64,000 bases of DNA from positions 45,204,087 to 45,268,086 of the forward strand of contig CM055092.1 of NCBI GenBank assembly GCA_029204225.1. Direction: 5' to 3'. Below the pieces are notes generated by a model. It saw only the letters and a program-made list of their open reading frames with translations, was not told the origin of the DNA and searched no databases. Origin of the DNA: Diphasiastrum complanatum (Eukaryota > Streptophyta > Lycopodiopsida > Lycopodiales > Lycopodiaceae). Both the position numbers and the translations under genes were made by a program. Below, one piece after another: positions 47,131 through 59,179 of this stretch (position 1 is the first letter of the stretch; each line of letters starts with the position of its first letter).

Positions 47131-47837
47131 AAGAGAAAAAAAAAAAAAAACCTAAAGGAAAAATGTGAAGGTCCGAAATCATATTGTTGGCCTTTTGTTT
47201 TCAAGATGCTCATTACTTAACAATTTTTAAGGCTGAGCATAAGAAATCTAACAATCTCAAGGGGTGGCCTTGCCTTCGTTACCTTTTAGTAACCATGTTT
47301 GAATGTCTTGCTTGTATGTATCTATGGTGGGTCTTAGTACACGTGCTTTGCTTGGTTTGCATGATTGCTTGTACAAGGAGCTGTTAAGATTGAGAATGAA
47401 CTTCTCTTGTGGAGGTTGATACCATCAAACAAAGAGATTATAGAGTCCGTGGGGCGGATTCGTAGTTTAGTACTCTCACGTGAACGGCAATAAAATGACT
47501 CAATGTTTGCAAAGGATTGGATGGCTGACCTGTTACTTAAGTTAGTTTCATTTGCGATAGTGTCCATCAAATGCAACAAGGAAGTCAAAAGCTGGAAAGG
47601 GCAATGGGATAGCTATCTTTGGAATTGAGACTCACTAAGCATGGGTGATTTCCAATTTTAATTGGATTTATCCTCAATGGGGGAGACTAGGATCCTCTTC
47701 AAAGACTGGCAACAAGTTGGATCAAGCCAGAATCCTAGCAGATGGAAAAAAAGGTGTTGGGAAAGCTTTATCCATAAATTCAACTCTAAGGCTGATCAGT
47801 TGACTTTAGAAGTGGGAGAACTAGATGAAGGAACTAT

Positions 47838-48717
47838 GAAAGTTAAGTTTTGCACAAGAGATATGGTACTTTGAACGAACGCCAAGGGACAATTCGTATT
47901 GGAATCAGACTAGTGCAAACTTTGATTGCATGTGTCCTGGTTCAAAGATAGCTACTCGAAGCCAAGCAAGACGTACATTTCCTATTTTGAGTGTAGGCAA
48001 CTGATTTGTGACGAAAATGTAAAAGTTATGTTTTCCACAAGAGACATGATACTTTAAACAAATGTGAAGGGATAGTTCATATTTAGATCAAAGACTAGTA
48101 CAATCTCCTAACTCTCAACCGCCTACGGCCGAGTCAATGGTTACATTTGTCTGGTTCAAAGATAGCTACCTCAAGTGAGAAGTGCATTTTAGAGTATTCA
48201 ATCTTTGCTTACCTTAAAAAGCCAAATGAAAGAAAGCAAGATCAGCAGGCTTGGACAAGGAGAGAAGTCAAGGTGCAAAGCAAGAGTGGACCACAAAGTG
48301 GATGGTAAAAGATAAATCCTTTGGCTCGAGGAGCCTTGATACATGTGTGCAAACAATCAAATCTGGAGTTCAAGAAGCTCAACACAAAGTGTGGCAATGA
48401 CAGATCCGAAGCTCAAAGGAGTTCCAAAGTCAAGGTTAGAAGTCATAGGGGTGGATGTTTTATTGAGCCTTTATCACTAATTAATAAAGTTCTTGGGTTT
48501 TACATAAGCGATATGAAAGTTACTCTTTTTCTAAACAAAGTAATGTTTTCAAGTTATATGATTTTCCAATTCCAAAGTCAAGGTTAAAAGTGATAGGGGT
48601 GGATGTTTTAATGAGCCTTTGTCACCAGTTAATAAAGTTCTTGGGTTTTACATAAATCATATAAAATTTACACTTTTTCTAGACAAAGTAATGTTTTCAA
48701 GTTATATATTTTCCAAT
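47838..48717. repeat. two successive local duplications
   Basis: A ~140-bp segment with aagttttgcacaagagatatg (47860s) recurs in diverged form near 48025, each followed by gttcaaagatagctac. Then 48424-48571 and 48572-48717 form a 148-bp tandem pair starting ccaaagtcaaggtt. Confidence 0.65.
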
Positions 48718-48889
48718 GTAAAGAGTTGAGCCTCCCATTTGTGGTGTGATAGTTACCATGTTAATAAAGTGGCTAGTAAATTGAGTACTGCACCAAGTAG
48801 CATAAATGTTTTTCAAGATAATTGAGAGACATCTTTGCATTAATCTGATATCTGACGAGGACACCATAGTTTGTGAAGGTGGGGTGGAT

Positions 48890-49392
48890 GTTGTGAAGCT
48901 AGCTACACATGATTGCAAGCTTTATTCTTGGAGCCATCGGCACTAGCACTATCCCAGTGGCAGTGCCTATCCCAGCGCAACTTCCAACCAAGCAAGCTAT
49001 CCAACTCAGCCAACATGTTAGAGCTCGTTTCCCAAGAGCTTAACCAATTCACATTCATGCAAGAAACACTCAGAACCACAAGCTGTGACAGATATGATGG
49101 CAACCAGTTTCTGGATCGAATGGTCCCGAAAACATACCGTTGGCGTCTCGGACCAAATGGCCTCGACGGCATACCGTTGGCATCTCGGGATATGACCCTC
49201 AGCTATGCGCCAGATCAAAAATATTTGAAGAGGCCTTACAACTGGCGCTTTTATAGAACACTAATGTTATACACACAAGATGCCAATGGCCTCGCACTTA
49301 TTACTCCTAATTGAACATTGTATTGTGGTGGGACCCACTTGGTAAGCCTAGCCAAATAGTACTTTAGTGGCGGGACCCCCTAAGTGCCCAAC
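48890..49392 (-). repeat. probable old LTR end (related to the LTR at 61951-62781)
   Basis: The right end shares ctcgcacttatt..., gtggtggg(a/t)cccac and taagtgcccaaca with 62720-62781. No polypurine tract follows, so this is a solo or truncated remnant. The 133-codon open frame across it is not assigned. Confidence 0.4.
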
Positions 49393-52270
49393 ATAATCTT
49401 TGTTTAGTTTGCAAACTATAGCCGAAAACAATAAGAAGATATATCTAACTTCAAGATCATAGTTGGAGACTTGGAGTGTTAAAGTACGAAATCTCCCAAT
49501 GGGTTTTCAAGTTCATAGAAAATTAACTTATTCTCATGATTTGGATTTAGCACATATTATATCCATTTGGGATGATTTCTACAGTTGAGGTAATGAATTT
49601 TTTTTTTATATTGCACAATATGATATATATATATAGATAGTGTATCTAAATAGTTGTGAAATTTCTAAAGTTCTACACTTTTTGAATTTAGATTGGGAGA
49701 AAATAGAAGAAATATGCAATCATAAGTGAATTTTAAGAGATTTTTTTCTCACAATTACCTCATGGTCTTCCACCATCTAGGTTAGTAGACCACATGATAG
49801 AGTCAATTCCATGTAGTCAACATTTCTTCACACAATCATGTAGGTTCGGTCAAAAAAAATATGATAGAGAATTACCTAAGAATGAGACATATCCAACCCC
49901 ACGAGTCACCATGGGGTGCTCTAGTTCTTTTGAAAGGGAAGAATGATGGAGGATTCCATGTGTGTGAACTATAAGGAGTTAAATAAGATAACTATAAAAA
50001 ATAAATATCCTTGGTAATTGTATGTCACTGCATCCACGTCCATCATAGCCATTTGACCAACATCATGGTTTCTAGATCATTTTTTGATCCCTTTCAACCA
50101 CTTTGTAGTTATTTACTTAGGATTGGGATTATAAAGAATAAAATAATTGTCTTATTCCATTTATACCTTCTAAATGTTACTCCTATCAGTAAAAAAAGAC
50201 AATAGAAGTTTTAGCATTTAAGTTTTGATCGTGGGTAAAGTTTTTTGCATGTTGCTTTTTTGGAAAATGTGATTTTGTCTTAGCTTATGATTGGATATAT
50301 AGCTTACTACATGACCATATCCCCCATGCTAGATTTTTGTGCACAAAGTGTTCCTTAAGAAAATACGGAAAGGAAATCTTAGTTGTCACTTCCATTGATA
50401 ATGGTTTTTAAGAATTTTAATATAAGATTTAATTTTCTAATGGTTCACTAACAATTTATAAGAACATTAACAATTCGTTTTACTTTTAGGTGATGTAAAT
50501 ATATATTGTAATTACAAAACCCTAGTGGGAATATAATCACAAAATTGTATGATGGTATACACCATATAAAAGAGTCGAATGTAGCGCATTATTAATTTCT
50601 AATGACACAAAAACTCGGTAATGTTTAATACTTGGTAATGTGCTGCAACATTTAGATTGGTGATTTTTTATTTTGAAAATTTGAAGAGACAAAATGAATG
50701 TTATATTTATACATGTAAAAATAGAAATAGTGATACACTTATTAACAAGAAAGCATACTTTTTAGAAAATTAAAAACTTATGTAGTTGTTGAAATCTAAG
50801 TGTGGTTGTCAAAATTCTGTTGAATATTAAAGAGATAACCAAGTGTGATAAAAGATATTTTATGACAAGGTGATGGGGCATAAACCCATACGGATTCAAG
50901 ATTGTCTACCACATAAATGAATTCCCTTAAGCACTACCAAATATCATGGATATAAGATAATCATCCTGTTGTACTTATACAATTTATTCTTATTTGCTTT
51001 TCAAGTGAGAATGCAACATTCACAAGTTACGAGAAATAAATATTAAAAATAAAGAGGAGAAAAAAGACACTAATGGAAACCTATATTTATTAGAAACTTA
51101 TTTCAACAGTAGTTGGGCATCCGATCCTTTTCTTTTTTCAAGATCTAAAGATGAGTGAAAGTGCACTAAAATGGAAATGATAGTGGCGAACATATTTTTT
51201 CTTGCCACTCTCAACTTGCATTGATCCATGACAACCTTACGATAAGTTTAATCATGTTTCTTATTCCTTATTCATCATTGAAACTATTAGTTCATGTTAT
51301 TGAAAAGACATCTTTATGAAACAATCATTTCAATTGTGTTTTTGAAAATTGATTATATTGTGTTTTGTACATGCACATTTAATTTTGAAAATTGTACATA
51401 ACATTGCTTTAACAGTCTTCATATATGAGGAGAAAGGTAAAGTGCTTATTAAAAGAGTTTGCACAGGTTCCATGTAGTATGATTTTTGTGCCATGCATCA
51501 TGTAAGTGACACTATATGAGAAACATATGAAATTGGAAAAGGTACTTTATGCCCAAGAAATTATGCATGGAAAGTTGTAAATTATATCGTCTTTACCTAT
51601 CTATTTCATAGTATATAGTGCTTACCTAAGTCCACAAATTTTTTACTTTCTTTTACAACCATTAAGCATATTTATGCTATATGGTTGTTGTTATGCAAAG
51701 GCATTTGAAAAAGCCCAAATGAATAAGAATGTTGTTTCTCGTCCGTGTGAATCATCCATACAACCTTAGACCAACTTTAAAATAAGAAATCACTTTTGCA
51801 CTTAGCACAGGGAAAAGTGTAGATCTAGTTCACTTACGTTAAATTTGTGTAAAACTGCAACATTAGTTGAAGTCGTTAGTCCCCATGAAACTGGTGTCTG
51901 CTTTATTAACATGAAGAGAAAAGGTACCTGAAGCTCCTTTGAGCCTGAGATATGTCATTTTCAGCACGTCTAAATGAGGCCCCTTGGACTCTAGATTTGT
52001 CGTTGTCCCACAAGTTGAGCTTCTCGAGCTCGGAATCGGCACTCGAATCCATCTTTGATGTAGAAGCTGCAGGAAATGCTGGCTTCATTTGATCCTTTAT
52101 CATTTAATTTGTCTCTACTCGTTCTCCTTCGTTAAAGAGGTTAATGAATTTTTAAGAGATGGCTAGTTTAGGTTCAGATGTATTGTTCGTCTCTAGTTGA
52201 TCTCCTAGCACAACTCTAACAACACAAGGTCTTCTGCCATTATATAATAACACAAGATTAACCCCCTTTG
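49393..52270. other. AT-rich intergenic, nothing recognised
   Basis: Nearly 2.9 kb with only short chance frames. A minus-strand frame of 65 codons near 51906-52103 is Ser/Lys-rich without a known domain. Confidence 0.4.
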
Positions 52271-52359
52271 CCAAGAAAGCAATGTCATCGTGCTCTTGGC
52301 GGTCTCCACATACATGGGGATCACATTTTTTTCACATTGAATGTCAAGCCTTGAAAACC

Positions 52360-53012
52360 TCTGTTCTAGTCAATAAAGCATTACTATGGCATCATCGCTT
52401 AGGACACGTAAATCATGCATCTATATTGAGCATGTCCAGACAATCCATGGTTCTTGATCTTGACTATCCTTCTGGTAAGGTCGATCTTCCTGTCTGTCAT
52501 AGCTGCATCTTTGGAAAGCAGGCTAGGATTCCTTTTAGATCAAACCATATGCATGCAACAAAAGATCTGTTAGATGTTGTTCATACAGATATATGTGGAC
52601 CTATGCAAACCCTCTCATTGCTAGATGCAAAGTATTTCATTATTTTTATTGACAAATTCTCTAGAAGAACAGTTGTCTATTTCATTAAACAGATTTCAGA
52701 GACTTTCATCAAATTCAGACAATTCAAAGAGCAGGTTGAGAATCAAATTGGCAAACAAATCAAAGCACTGAGGTCAGATAATGAGAGAGAGTACATCTCC
52801 AACGAATTAAGGACTATTGCCTTAACAATGGCATTGAGCAACAATACATCACTTCCTATTCGCCTCAGTCAAATGGTCTTGCTGAGAGAAAGAACATAAC
52901 CTTAGTTGAATCAGCAAAGTACATGTTATCACATGCGACACTTCCGAAATGCTTCTGGGCTGAAGCTGTTTCAACAACAACCTATATTCAGAATAGATGT
53001 TCTATTGAATGT
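52360..53012 (+). pseudogene. copia gag-pre-integrase and integrase core fragment
   Basis: Reads LLWHHRLGHVNHASI and VCHSCIFGKQARIPF (the GAG_pre-integrs H..H..C..C site), then LLDVVHTDICGPMQTLSL, IKALRSDNEREYISNEL (catalytic Asp regions). It then shifts frame to YSPQSNGLAERKN and AKYMLSHATLPKCFWAEAV. It stops at the LTR fragment beginning 53014. Confidence 0.8.
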
Positions 53013-53013
53013 A

Positions 53014-53626
53014 TGTTGCAGCCTTGGTTCACCTGTCACGCATAGATTCGTTCCCAAGGGAATAGTGCTTCCCTTGCAAAGTTAGCTTGCAAATCCTACT
53101 CTAACCACACCTAGATTAACCACATCTAACTATCCACCCTACTTTAACCACAAGCATGAGAAGGAAGAATAGATTACAATGGGGGAGGTGCTTACATCCT
53201 ATCCTCTCTACTCTCTTAGAAATCATTAACAACATGCAAGTAGAGAGAGAGAGAAGGAAGCAAGGATGTTCAAATCTCATTTGGGCATAATCTCCTCCTC
53301 CTATTGAACATGGAAATATGGTACAAATAGTGCCTTTTTATGGATGGGGAAGGCCCTTGCCCCTTTCTCCTATTGGTTAATTACAATGGCAAGGATCCTT
53401 ATCCAAGTCTCCTAAACTAATACAAAATGAATTTAATGGTTCTTTAAGAAAGCACAAGGGCACTCACATGATTTATGTGAGTTCTAATTTGGGCCCTTTT
53501 ATTTTTTTTATTAACAACTTGACTTAGGGCCTCTAATGTCATTTTAGAGTTTTAGGCCCCTAGTCACTTATTCTTGATTCTAGAAGTTCTACAAACCAAA
53601 TTGCGTGCTCATTGGATTGGGCTTCC
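53014..53626 (-). repeat. truncated gypsy LTR, copy of 61951-62700
   Basis: From the tgttgcagccttggttcacc end to ...attgggctt, it matches the LTR at 61951 almost base for base, except for a short (AG)7 where the other copy has ~115 bp of AG plus flanking insertion. The last ~80 bp of the LTR are missing. Confidence 0.8.
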
Positions 53627-53772
53627 ATCACAAAAAAGCCTTGTAGGAAATAATGCCGAAGCAAACTGGATTACCGGCGAGTGCATCCAATATGTAACCA
53701 AAATTTTGAACAGAAATTGTAGCGTCCGCATCCGTCAAAAATATTCCTTGGTTCGCGTATTTACAGAACAGT

Positions 53773-54066
53773 TTAAATGTTGCAGATCATTGAAATTTTG
53801 TACCCCTTCGTGGGTATGAAACAGTTGCTCAAGAAGTGGGCTGCTTCATCCACTGAGTCTTTGTTGGTTGAAACCATCTTTCCATTCAAAGGTAACCCAA
53901 GGGCTGTGCATAATAGGTCTTCAGTGATAGTGAAGAATTGGCCTCGCACATGAACTTTGAAGTCCACCTCAGAAATTGAGTGGATGGAGTTCACAAATTC
54001 CGGGCTGACTTCAGAAAGGATGATTGAGGGGTCCCCTTTTAGATCACCCAACCTGCATCGATCCAA
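53773..54066 (-). other. 97-codon open frame, retroelement-like, unassigned
   Basis: Reads VDFKVHVRGQFFTITEDLLC and ALGLPLNGKMV. The pattern RGxxFxxTxxxLxxxLGLP resembles N-terminal domains of plant retroelement proteins annotated only as putative plant transposon protein. It lies between the LTR fragment and the integrase. Confidence 0.4.
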
Positions 54067-54239
54067 ATAAGACTAGATGGATGCCAGGCAGATTCCTGCG
54101 CGTGCTTTCCAAATGATGGTAGAACTAGAACTTGATCCGGAAACCATTGGTCGAATGTTTGTCGACAGCTCCGTAGATCACAATAGTTCATATGAGTGAG
54201 TTTTGATTGTAAAGAGAATAGGCGCAGGAAAGCATAACT

Positions 54240-55200
54240 CTTCAAGAAGTGTTTGGGAAGGCTGGTGGCGACCAGTACTTGCGTAACCGGCTACCGTTGA
54301 TGGGCGTAGCAAACGATGTCGCATCCATTGTTTCTAAAGTCACTGCGCTTTGCGATAAGATGTCGGTGATGGGATAAGGGCCTTCACCAGTGAACTTCAG
54401 CTTTCCTTTGATCGCCTTTGTCTTGTACATGAGGACCAAATCTCCTTTTTGAAGATCTTTCTTGTGAAGACGACGATCGTGCCAGGCCTTGCGACGTGCT
54501 TTCTCTGCAGCAAGAGCATGGACCGCTAACAAGCGTGTTTCGCACAACTTGTGTAGCGCTTTGTGATGAAGGTGGAGCGATTTTGTACCATCCAATCATT
54601 GCACTGTGGCAATGCGAAGAGATGGAACGAGAAATTCCACTGGCATGACTACATCTTGGCCATACACCAGTTGGAATGGAGTTTGTTCGGTGTTGCCTTT
54701 GTATGCAGTTCTGAAAGCCCACAGAGCGGCGTGTAGCTTGTGCTCCCAATTTGATCTGCTTGCTTCTATTGTCTTTGTCAAAATGCCACACATAATTTTA
54801 TTAGAAGATTCGGCTTGGCCATTGCCTCTTGGGCAGTAAGGCGTGCTGAAACAATGGATCACAAAGAACTCTTCTAATAAGACCTTGATGGTCTCGTTGA
54901 CAAAGTGTGTTCCCTGATCGCTAACTATCTCCACTGGGCATCTGAAGCGTACAATGATATTTTCGTAAAGGAACTTCATGGTGGACTTAGCATCTGCTAC
55001 GTGCACTGCTTTGGCTTCAACCCACTTTGTGAGATAATCGGTAGCCACGATAATATATCGGGCTTGGGTACTGCGAGCGGCTGGGTGAATAGGGCCAATG
55101 TAATCAAGTTCCCACCTCTCAAATGGCACTTGAGCCAATACAGGATGTAATGGCTCATAGTTTGCCTTCGCAGTAGCGCAATAGCAATCTCTAAAACAAC
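54240..55200 (-). pseudogene. gypsy integrase core and C-terminus, broken by one stop
   Basis: Reads [69 protein letters not shown] (DDE core), AALWAFRTAY, YGQDVVMPVEF. After an in-frame TGA (54596-54598) it continues KALHKLCETRLLAVHAL, HKKDLQKGDLVLMYKTKAIK and ATPINGSRLRKYW. The related copy at 63.3 kb has CGA at that stop, so this is a CpG-type C-to-T change. Cut on its 5' side near 55200, close to the AG tract. Confidence 0.85.
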
Positions 55201-55245
55201 TCTAAGAAGTGAGCTAGAATGCTTAGGAGTGTTCAAGCTCGCAGG

Positions 55246-55248
<3 letters not shown>

Positions 55249-55337
<89 letters not shown>
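55249..55337. repeat. (GA)n tract
   Basis: About 89 bp of pure GA directly beside the truncated gypsy fragment. Confidence 0.95.
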
Positions 55338-55339
<2 letters not shown>

Positions 55340-55920
55340 AACTATTCAAAATGCTTCTGATAATCTTCAACTTCTGATGATGATTAAACTGTATGAATAT
55401 GAACAACTATTTATACTAATAAATTAGGTCGTCAAATGCGATCGTCAGTTGGCTGGTAATCAGCTGGCATCCATCCGGTCTTTGTCATTGATTGGTGATA
55501 AGCGGTGAAATTGGTCGTAAACATTAGGTTTGCATAAATGAACCAGAGTTGTAGCTCTGCAGAAATGAACTAAAACAGCCACAGGTGACACTATCGTTTT
55601 TTTCGCAAAAAATACGAAAAAAGGAAAATGTGCTCTTAAATCTCGTGGGGTTGCCCCACACTTTGCCAGAGTCATTTCCTTAACATTTGAGGCCATGATT
55701 TTACACGAGATTTTTGTCAGGTGAAAAAGGAGACATTGTCATAAACTCCATGTAATTCTGCAGACTGTGTAAAAACACTTGTAATTCTACCGACTGTATA
55801 AAAACATGGCAAAATTTGCAGAACTGGATAAACATTGGATGAAGATTAAAACTGATTAGTCGATTGGTAAGAAGGAGAATAATCCAACAAGAGAAAGAAT
55901 AGATCTCTTTGTGAGTGTGC
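55338..55920. other. unrecognised, possibly retroelement leader
   Basis: Short frames only (for example 55460-55696 minus, no domain). A phrase of the type aattctgcagactgtgtaaaaacac is repeated in similar form at about 55753 and 55782. Confidence 0.35.
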
Positions 55921-55927
55921 AAAATCC

Positions 55928-56242
55928 TTGAGGCTAGATTCTTCTCTAACTAAGTCATTTTGGGGAGAAGCTATTGTTTGTGCAAATTATTTGTGTAATA
56001 GATTGCCATGCAAGTCCATTGGAGACATCACATCTTATGAGGCTCTATTTGGTAAGAAACAAAATCTCAAAAATCTAAAAATCTTTGGGTCTACTTGCTA
56101 TGTATTTCAATCTTTAGATACAATAAAGAAGGATGATCCTACATCCATCAAAGGTATCTTTGTTGGTTATGGAGAAAATAGCAAGGGACATAGAGTCTAC
56201 AATCCTAAAGATTTTAGTGAGTACAGATATTACTTCTGTTGA
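55928..56242 (+). pseudogene. copia integrase C-terminal fragment
   Basis: Reads SFWGEAIVCANYLCNRLPCK, ITSYEALFGKKQNLKNLKIF and IKGIFVGYGENSKGHRVYNP, the classic copia integrase tail (FWAEA...YLxNR...P.E...GxKP...FG...FVGY). It begins and ends abruptly and is a different copy from 52360-53012. Confidence 0.8.
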
Positions 56243-56461
56243 AGGTCATTTTCTCAAGGGAAAGATATTCCAAGATGGCGGAAGACTAGAATTTTGATCT
56301 TCCTAAACACCACCAGATGGCATTTTATTATGCTGGATTACCTCACAAGATCAAAACTGGTATGCAACCTTTTACATCCTATGTCAGTCCAACAGAATTC
56401 TATAAGGTAGCAACTATTGCGGAGGCACATAACTTGCTCAAACCATCACAACCCATAACAA

Positions 56462-58250
56462 ATGTTCAAACGATCAAATGAAAAGACAGAACAAGGTTTT
56501 CTGGTAGGATTCGAGATACGTTCGTCATATTATCGAGTCTACATACCCGAAACTGGCAAAATAAAAGCTGTTCGAGATGTCAAATTCGATGAGTCAAAAT
56601 ACATAGCAGAAAGTGATTTAGTCGGCTATGAAATTCTCAAAAATTATTATGAGCTACCAATGACAGAAGTAAAACAAGTAGAAGATGAACTAGAATAACC
56701 AGATACAGAGAGAGTTCATGATCAAGTACCTGACAGACTCAAATCACCAGTTCAAATTCCAGCAGACAAGGTCGAATCTGAAACTATAGAATTGAATTCG
56801 AAACCACCTGTGAGAGGATCTAATAGACAACGAAAACCACCATTAAGGTTTGGTCAGGATGTTTCAACGAATATAGCCATCAAATTTTCTGATTTCTCAG
56901 AAGAACCTCAAACATTCGAGAAAGCTATTTATGGACCAGATAAAAATCACTGGATTCAAGCAATGGAAGACGAAATGTCATCCATGTATAAGAACAAGAG
57001 AAAACCAGTCAAATGCAAGCGGATCTACAAGATCAAAATAGATCCTAATGGAGAAAACATCAGATACAAAGCAAGGTTGGCTGCGATAGGTTTTTCACAG
57101 AAATATGGAATTGACTACACTGATACTTTCTCACCGATAGTCAAACACACATCAATTCGCTTGTTATTCGCTTATGCAGTGGCTCATGATCTCAAAATCC
57201 ATATTGTGGATGAGAAATCTGCTTTCTTGCACACATAATTAGAAGAAGATTTATTCATGGACCAACCACTTGGTTTTATAAGCCAAGAATATCCCGAGTA
57301 CGGATGTCACATGAATAAAAGCATTTATGGTCTGAAACAAGCAACCAGACAATGGTGTAGAAAGAAGGACGAAGCACTACGATCCTTAGGCTTCGAACCT
57401 CTATTCGCTTAATCGAATATCAAGCATGTCCTAAATGAAATTATCATTTTAGTTGTTTATGTTGATGACACGCTAATCTTCTCAAGAAAAGATACATTTA
57501 TTTTAGATGTCAAAAGAGAGATCTCTGGAATATTTGAGATCGTTGATCTAGGAGAAGCAAAAATCTATCTAGGCTTGCAGATCGAGAGAGACTTTGAAGG
57601 TGGTAAGTTGTGTCTTCACCAACAAAAGTACACTAGGAAAATCATTGAAGAATTCAACATGCTCGAATGCAAAGGTGTGCATACTCCCATAATATTTGGA
57701 ACAATACTGAGCAAGGCAGATTGTCCACAGACTCTCGAAGAAGATAAGCAAATGGCCAATACACCCTATCGTAGGCTGATTGGATCATTGTTATATCTTG
57801 CAGACAACACCAGACCTGATATAGCATTTGTAGTATATAGGCTGAGCCAATTTGATCAGAACCCAGGATCGTTGCATTAGAAGTTGGCAAAGAGAGTAGT
57901 ACAATATCTCTAGGAAACAAAAGACTATGGACTATGTTATTCAAAGGAAGTTGGATTTCGGATCGAATCTTACAGTGACGCAAGCTGGGCATCCATGAAG
58001 GATGATAGCAAAAGTATTTCAGGAGGTTGTACTCTAGCATCTGGCGCAGCCATACTCTGGATAAGCACGAAGCAAACAGCAATAGCTCAATCTTCCTGTG
58101 AAGCCGAATATGTAGCAGCAACCAAGATGGCAAACGAGCTGATATAGAGGAAAGGACAGCTGATATCTTTACAAAGCCACTCAGTAAAGCTTTGTTCGAG
58201 AAGCAGCAAAGAAGATTGGGGTTAATCCAACTGCCCACTTTGAGAGGGAG
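56462..58250 (+). pseudogene. copia reverse transcriptase-RNase H fragment with several stops
   Basis: The linker reads GFLVGFEIRSSYYRVYIPE. The RT reads NHWIQAMEDEMSSMYKN, RYKARLAAIGFSQKYGIDYT, FSPIVKHTSIRLLFAYAV, SAFLHT, IYGLKQATRQW, VVYVDDTLIFSRKD (active site YVDD) and IYLGLQIERDFEGGKL. The RNase H reads [20 protein letters not shown] and [20 protein letters not shown]. Stops at 57236-57238, ~57411 and 57877-57879 and a frame break in RNase H make it inactive. A purine-rich tract (ttgagagggagc, 58239-58250) precedes an LTR start. Confidence 0.85.
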
Positions 58251-58650
58251 CTGTAGAACACCTGTTCAGACAAATCTCGGTTCTACTAACAAAGTGCATA
58301 GTGTAATTGACAAAGGATGAGAAATGAACTCAAACTTGAAACATTTCTATTTGTGATCAACCTCGAAAAATTTGCAAAATATATCTTGTTTCAGACTCAA
58401 AAGATTCGCAAAAGATTCGCGAAATAGGTTCTTGTTGAAGCTTAAAATATTCGCGAACAATATCTTGTCATGAAATATTTTGTTTCTTGTTCAAACCCCA
58501 CCTATCGTGAACAATTTGCGAAATATGCTTGATTCTTCTTCAAGCTCAAAACTGTCAACTGTCGCGAACAATTTGCAAAACACAAAGATGTCGCGAAGAG
58601 ACAAAGTGTCGTGAACAATTCGTGAAACACAAAGCTTAGTTTGGAGGTTT
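58251..58650 (+). repeat. start of copia 3' LTR, with repeated ttcgcgaa motifs
   Basis: Begins tgtagaacacctgttc right after the polypurine tract. Variants of (a)ttcgcgaa(c)aat recur at about 58404, 58414, 58449, 58507, 58562 and 58615. The right boundary is not defined. Confidence 0.6.
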
Positions 58651-58982
58651 TGGAGCATTTGGAGTGTTTGTTGTGGTGATTGCAGCTTTATTGTAGGTAC
58701 TTGTTTTGTGTTTTGTTCTTTTTGGTTGTGTAAAATTTGTTTTGTTTGTTTTTGTGAGAAAAAGTGAGGAGGGGTGAGGACACAGGAAAAGAAAATGAGA
58801 CAAAAGACTGTCAGAGAAGGCCAAGGAATGTAGTAGACGATTATTAAAATAAAAGTGTAAAGTAGATAGTTACATTGTCAGAATGGTAAAAAATAGAAAT
58901 GTAAAGATAGTGTAAAGATAGAATGGTAAAGATAGACATGTAATAGATAGTGTATAATGATAATTGAATGTTAAGTTTGTAG

Positions 58983-59179
<197 letters not shown>

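Noticed and set aside
48913-49314. 133-codon frame as a host gene
   Set aside because: Overlaps an LTR-like end and has an inverted diverged relative at 45.7 kb; repeat-derived.
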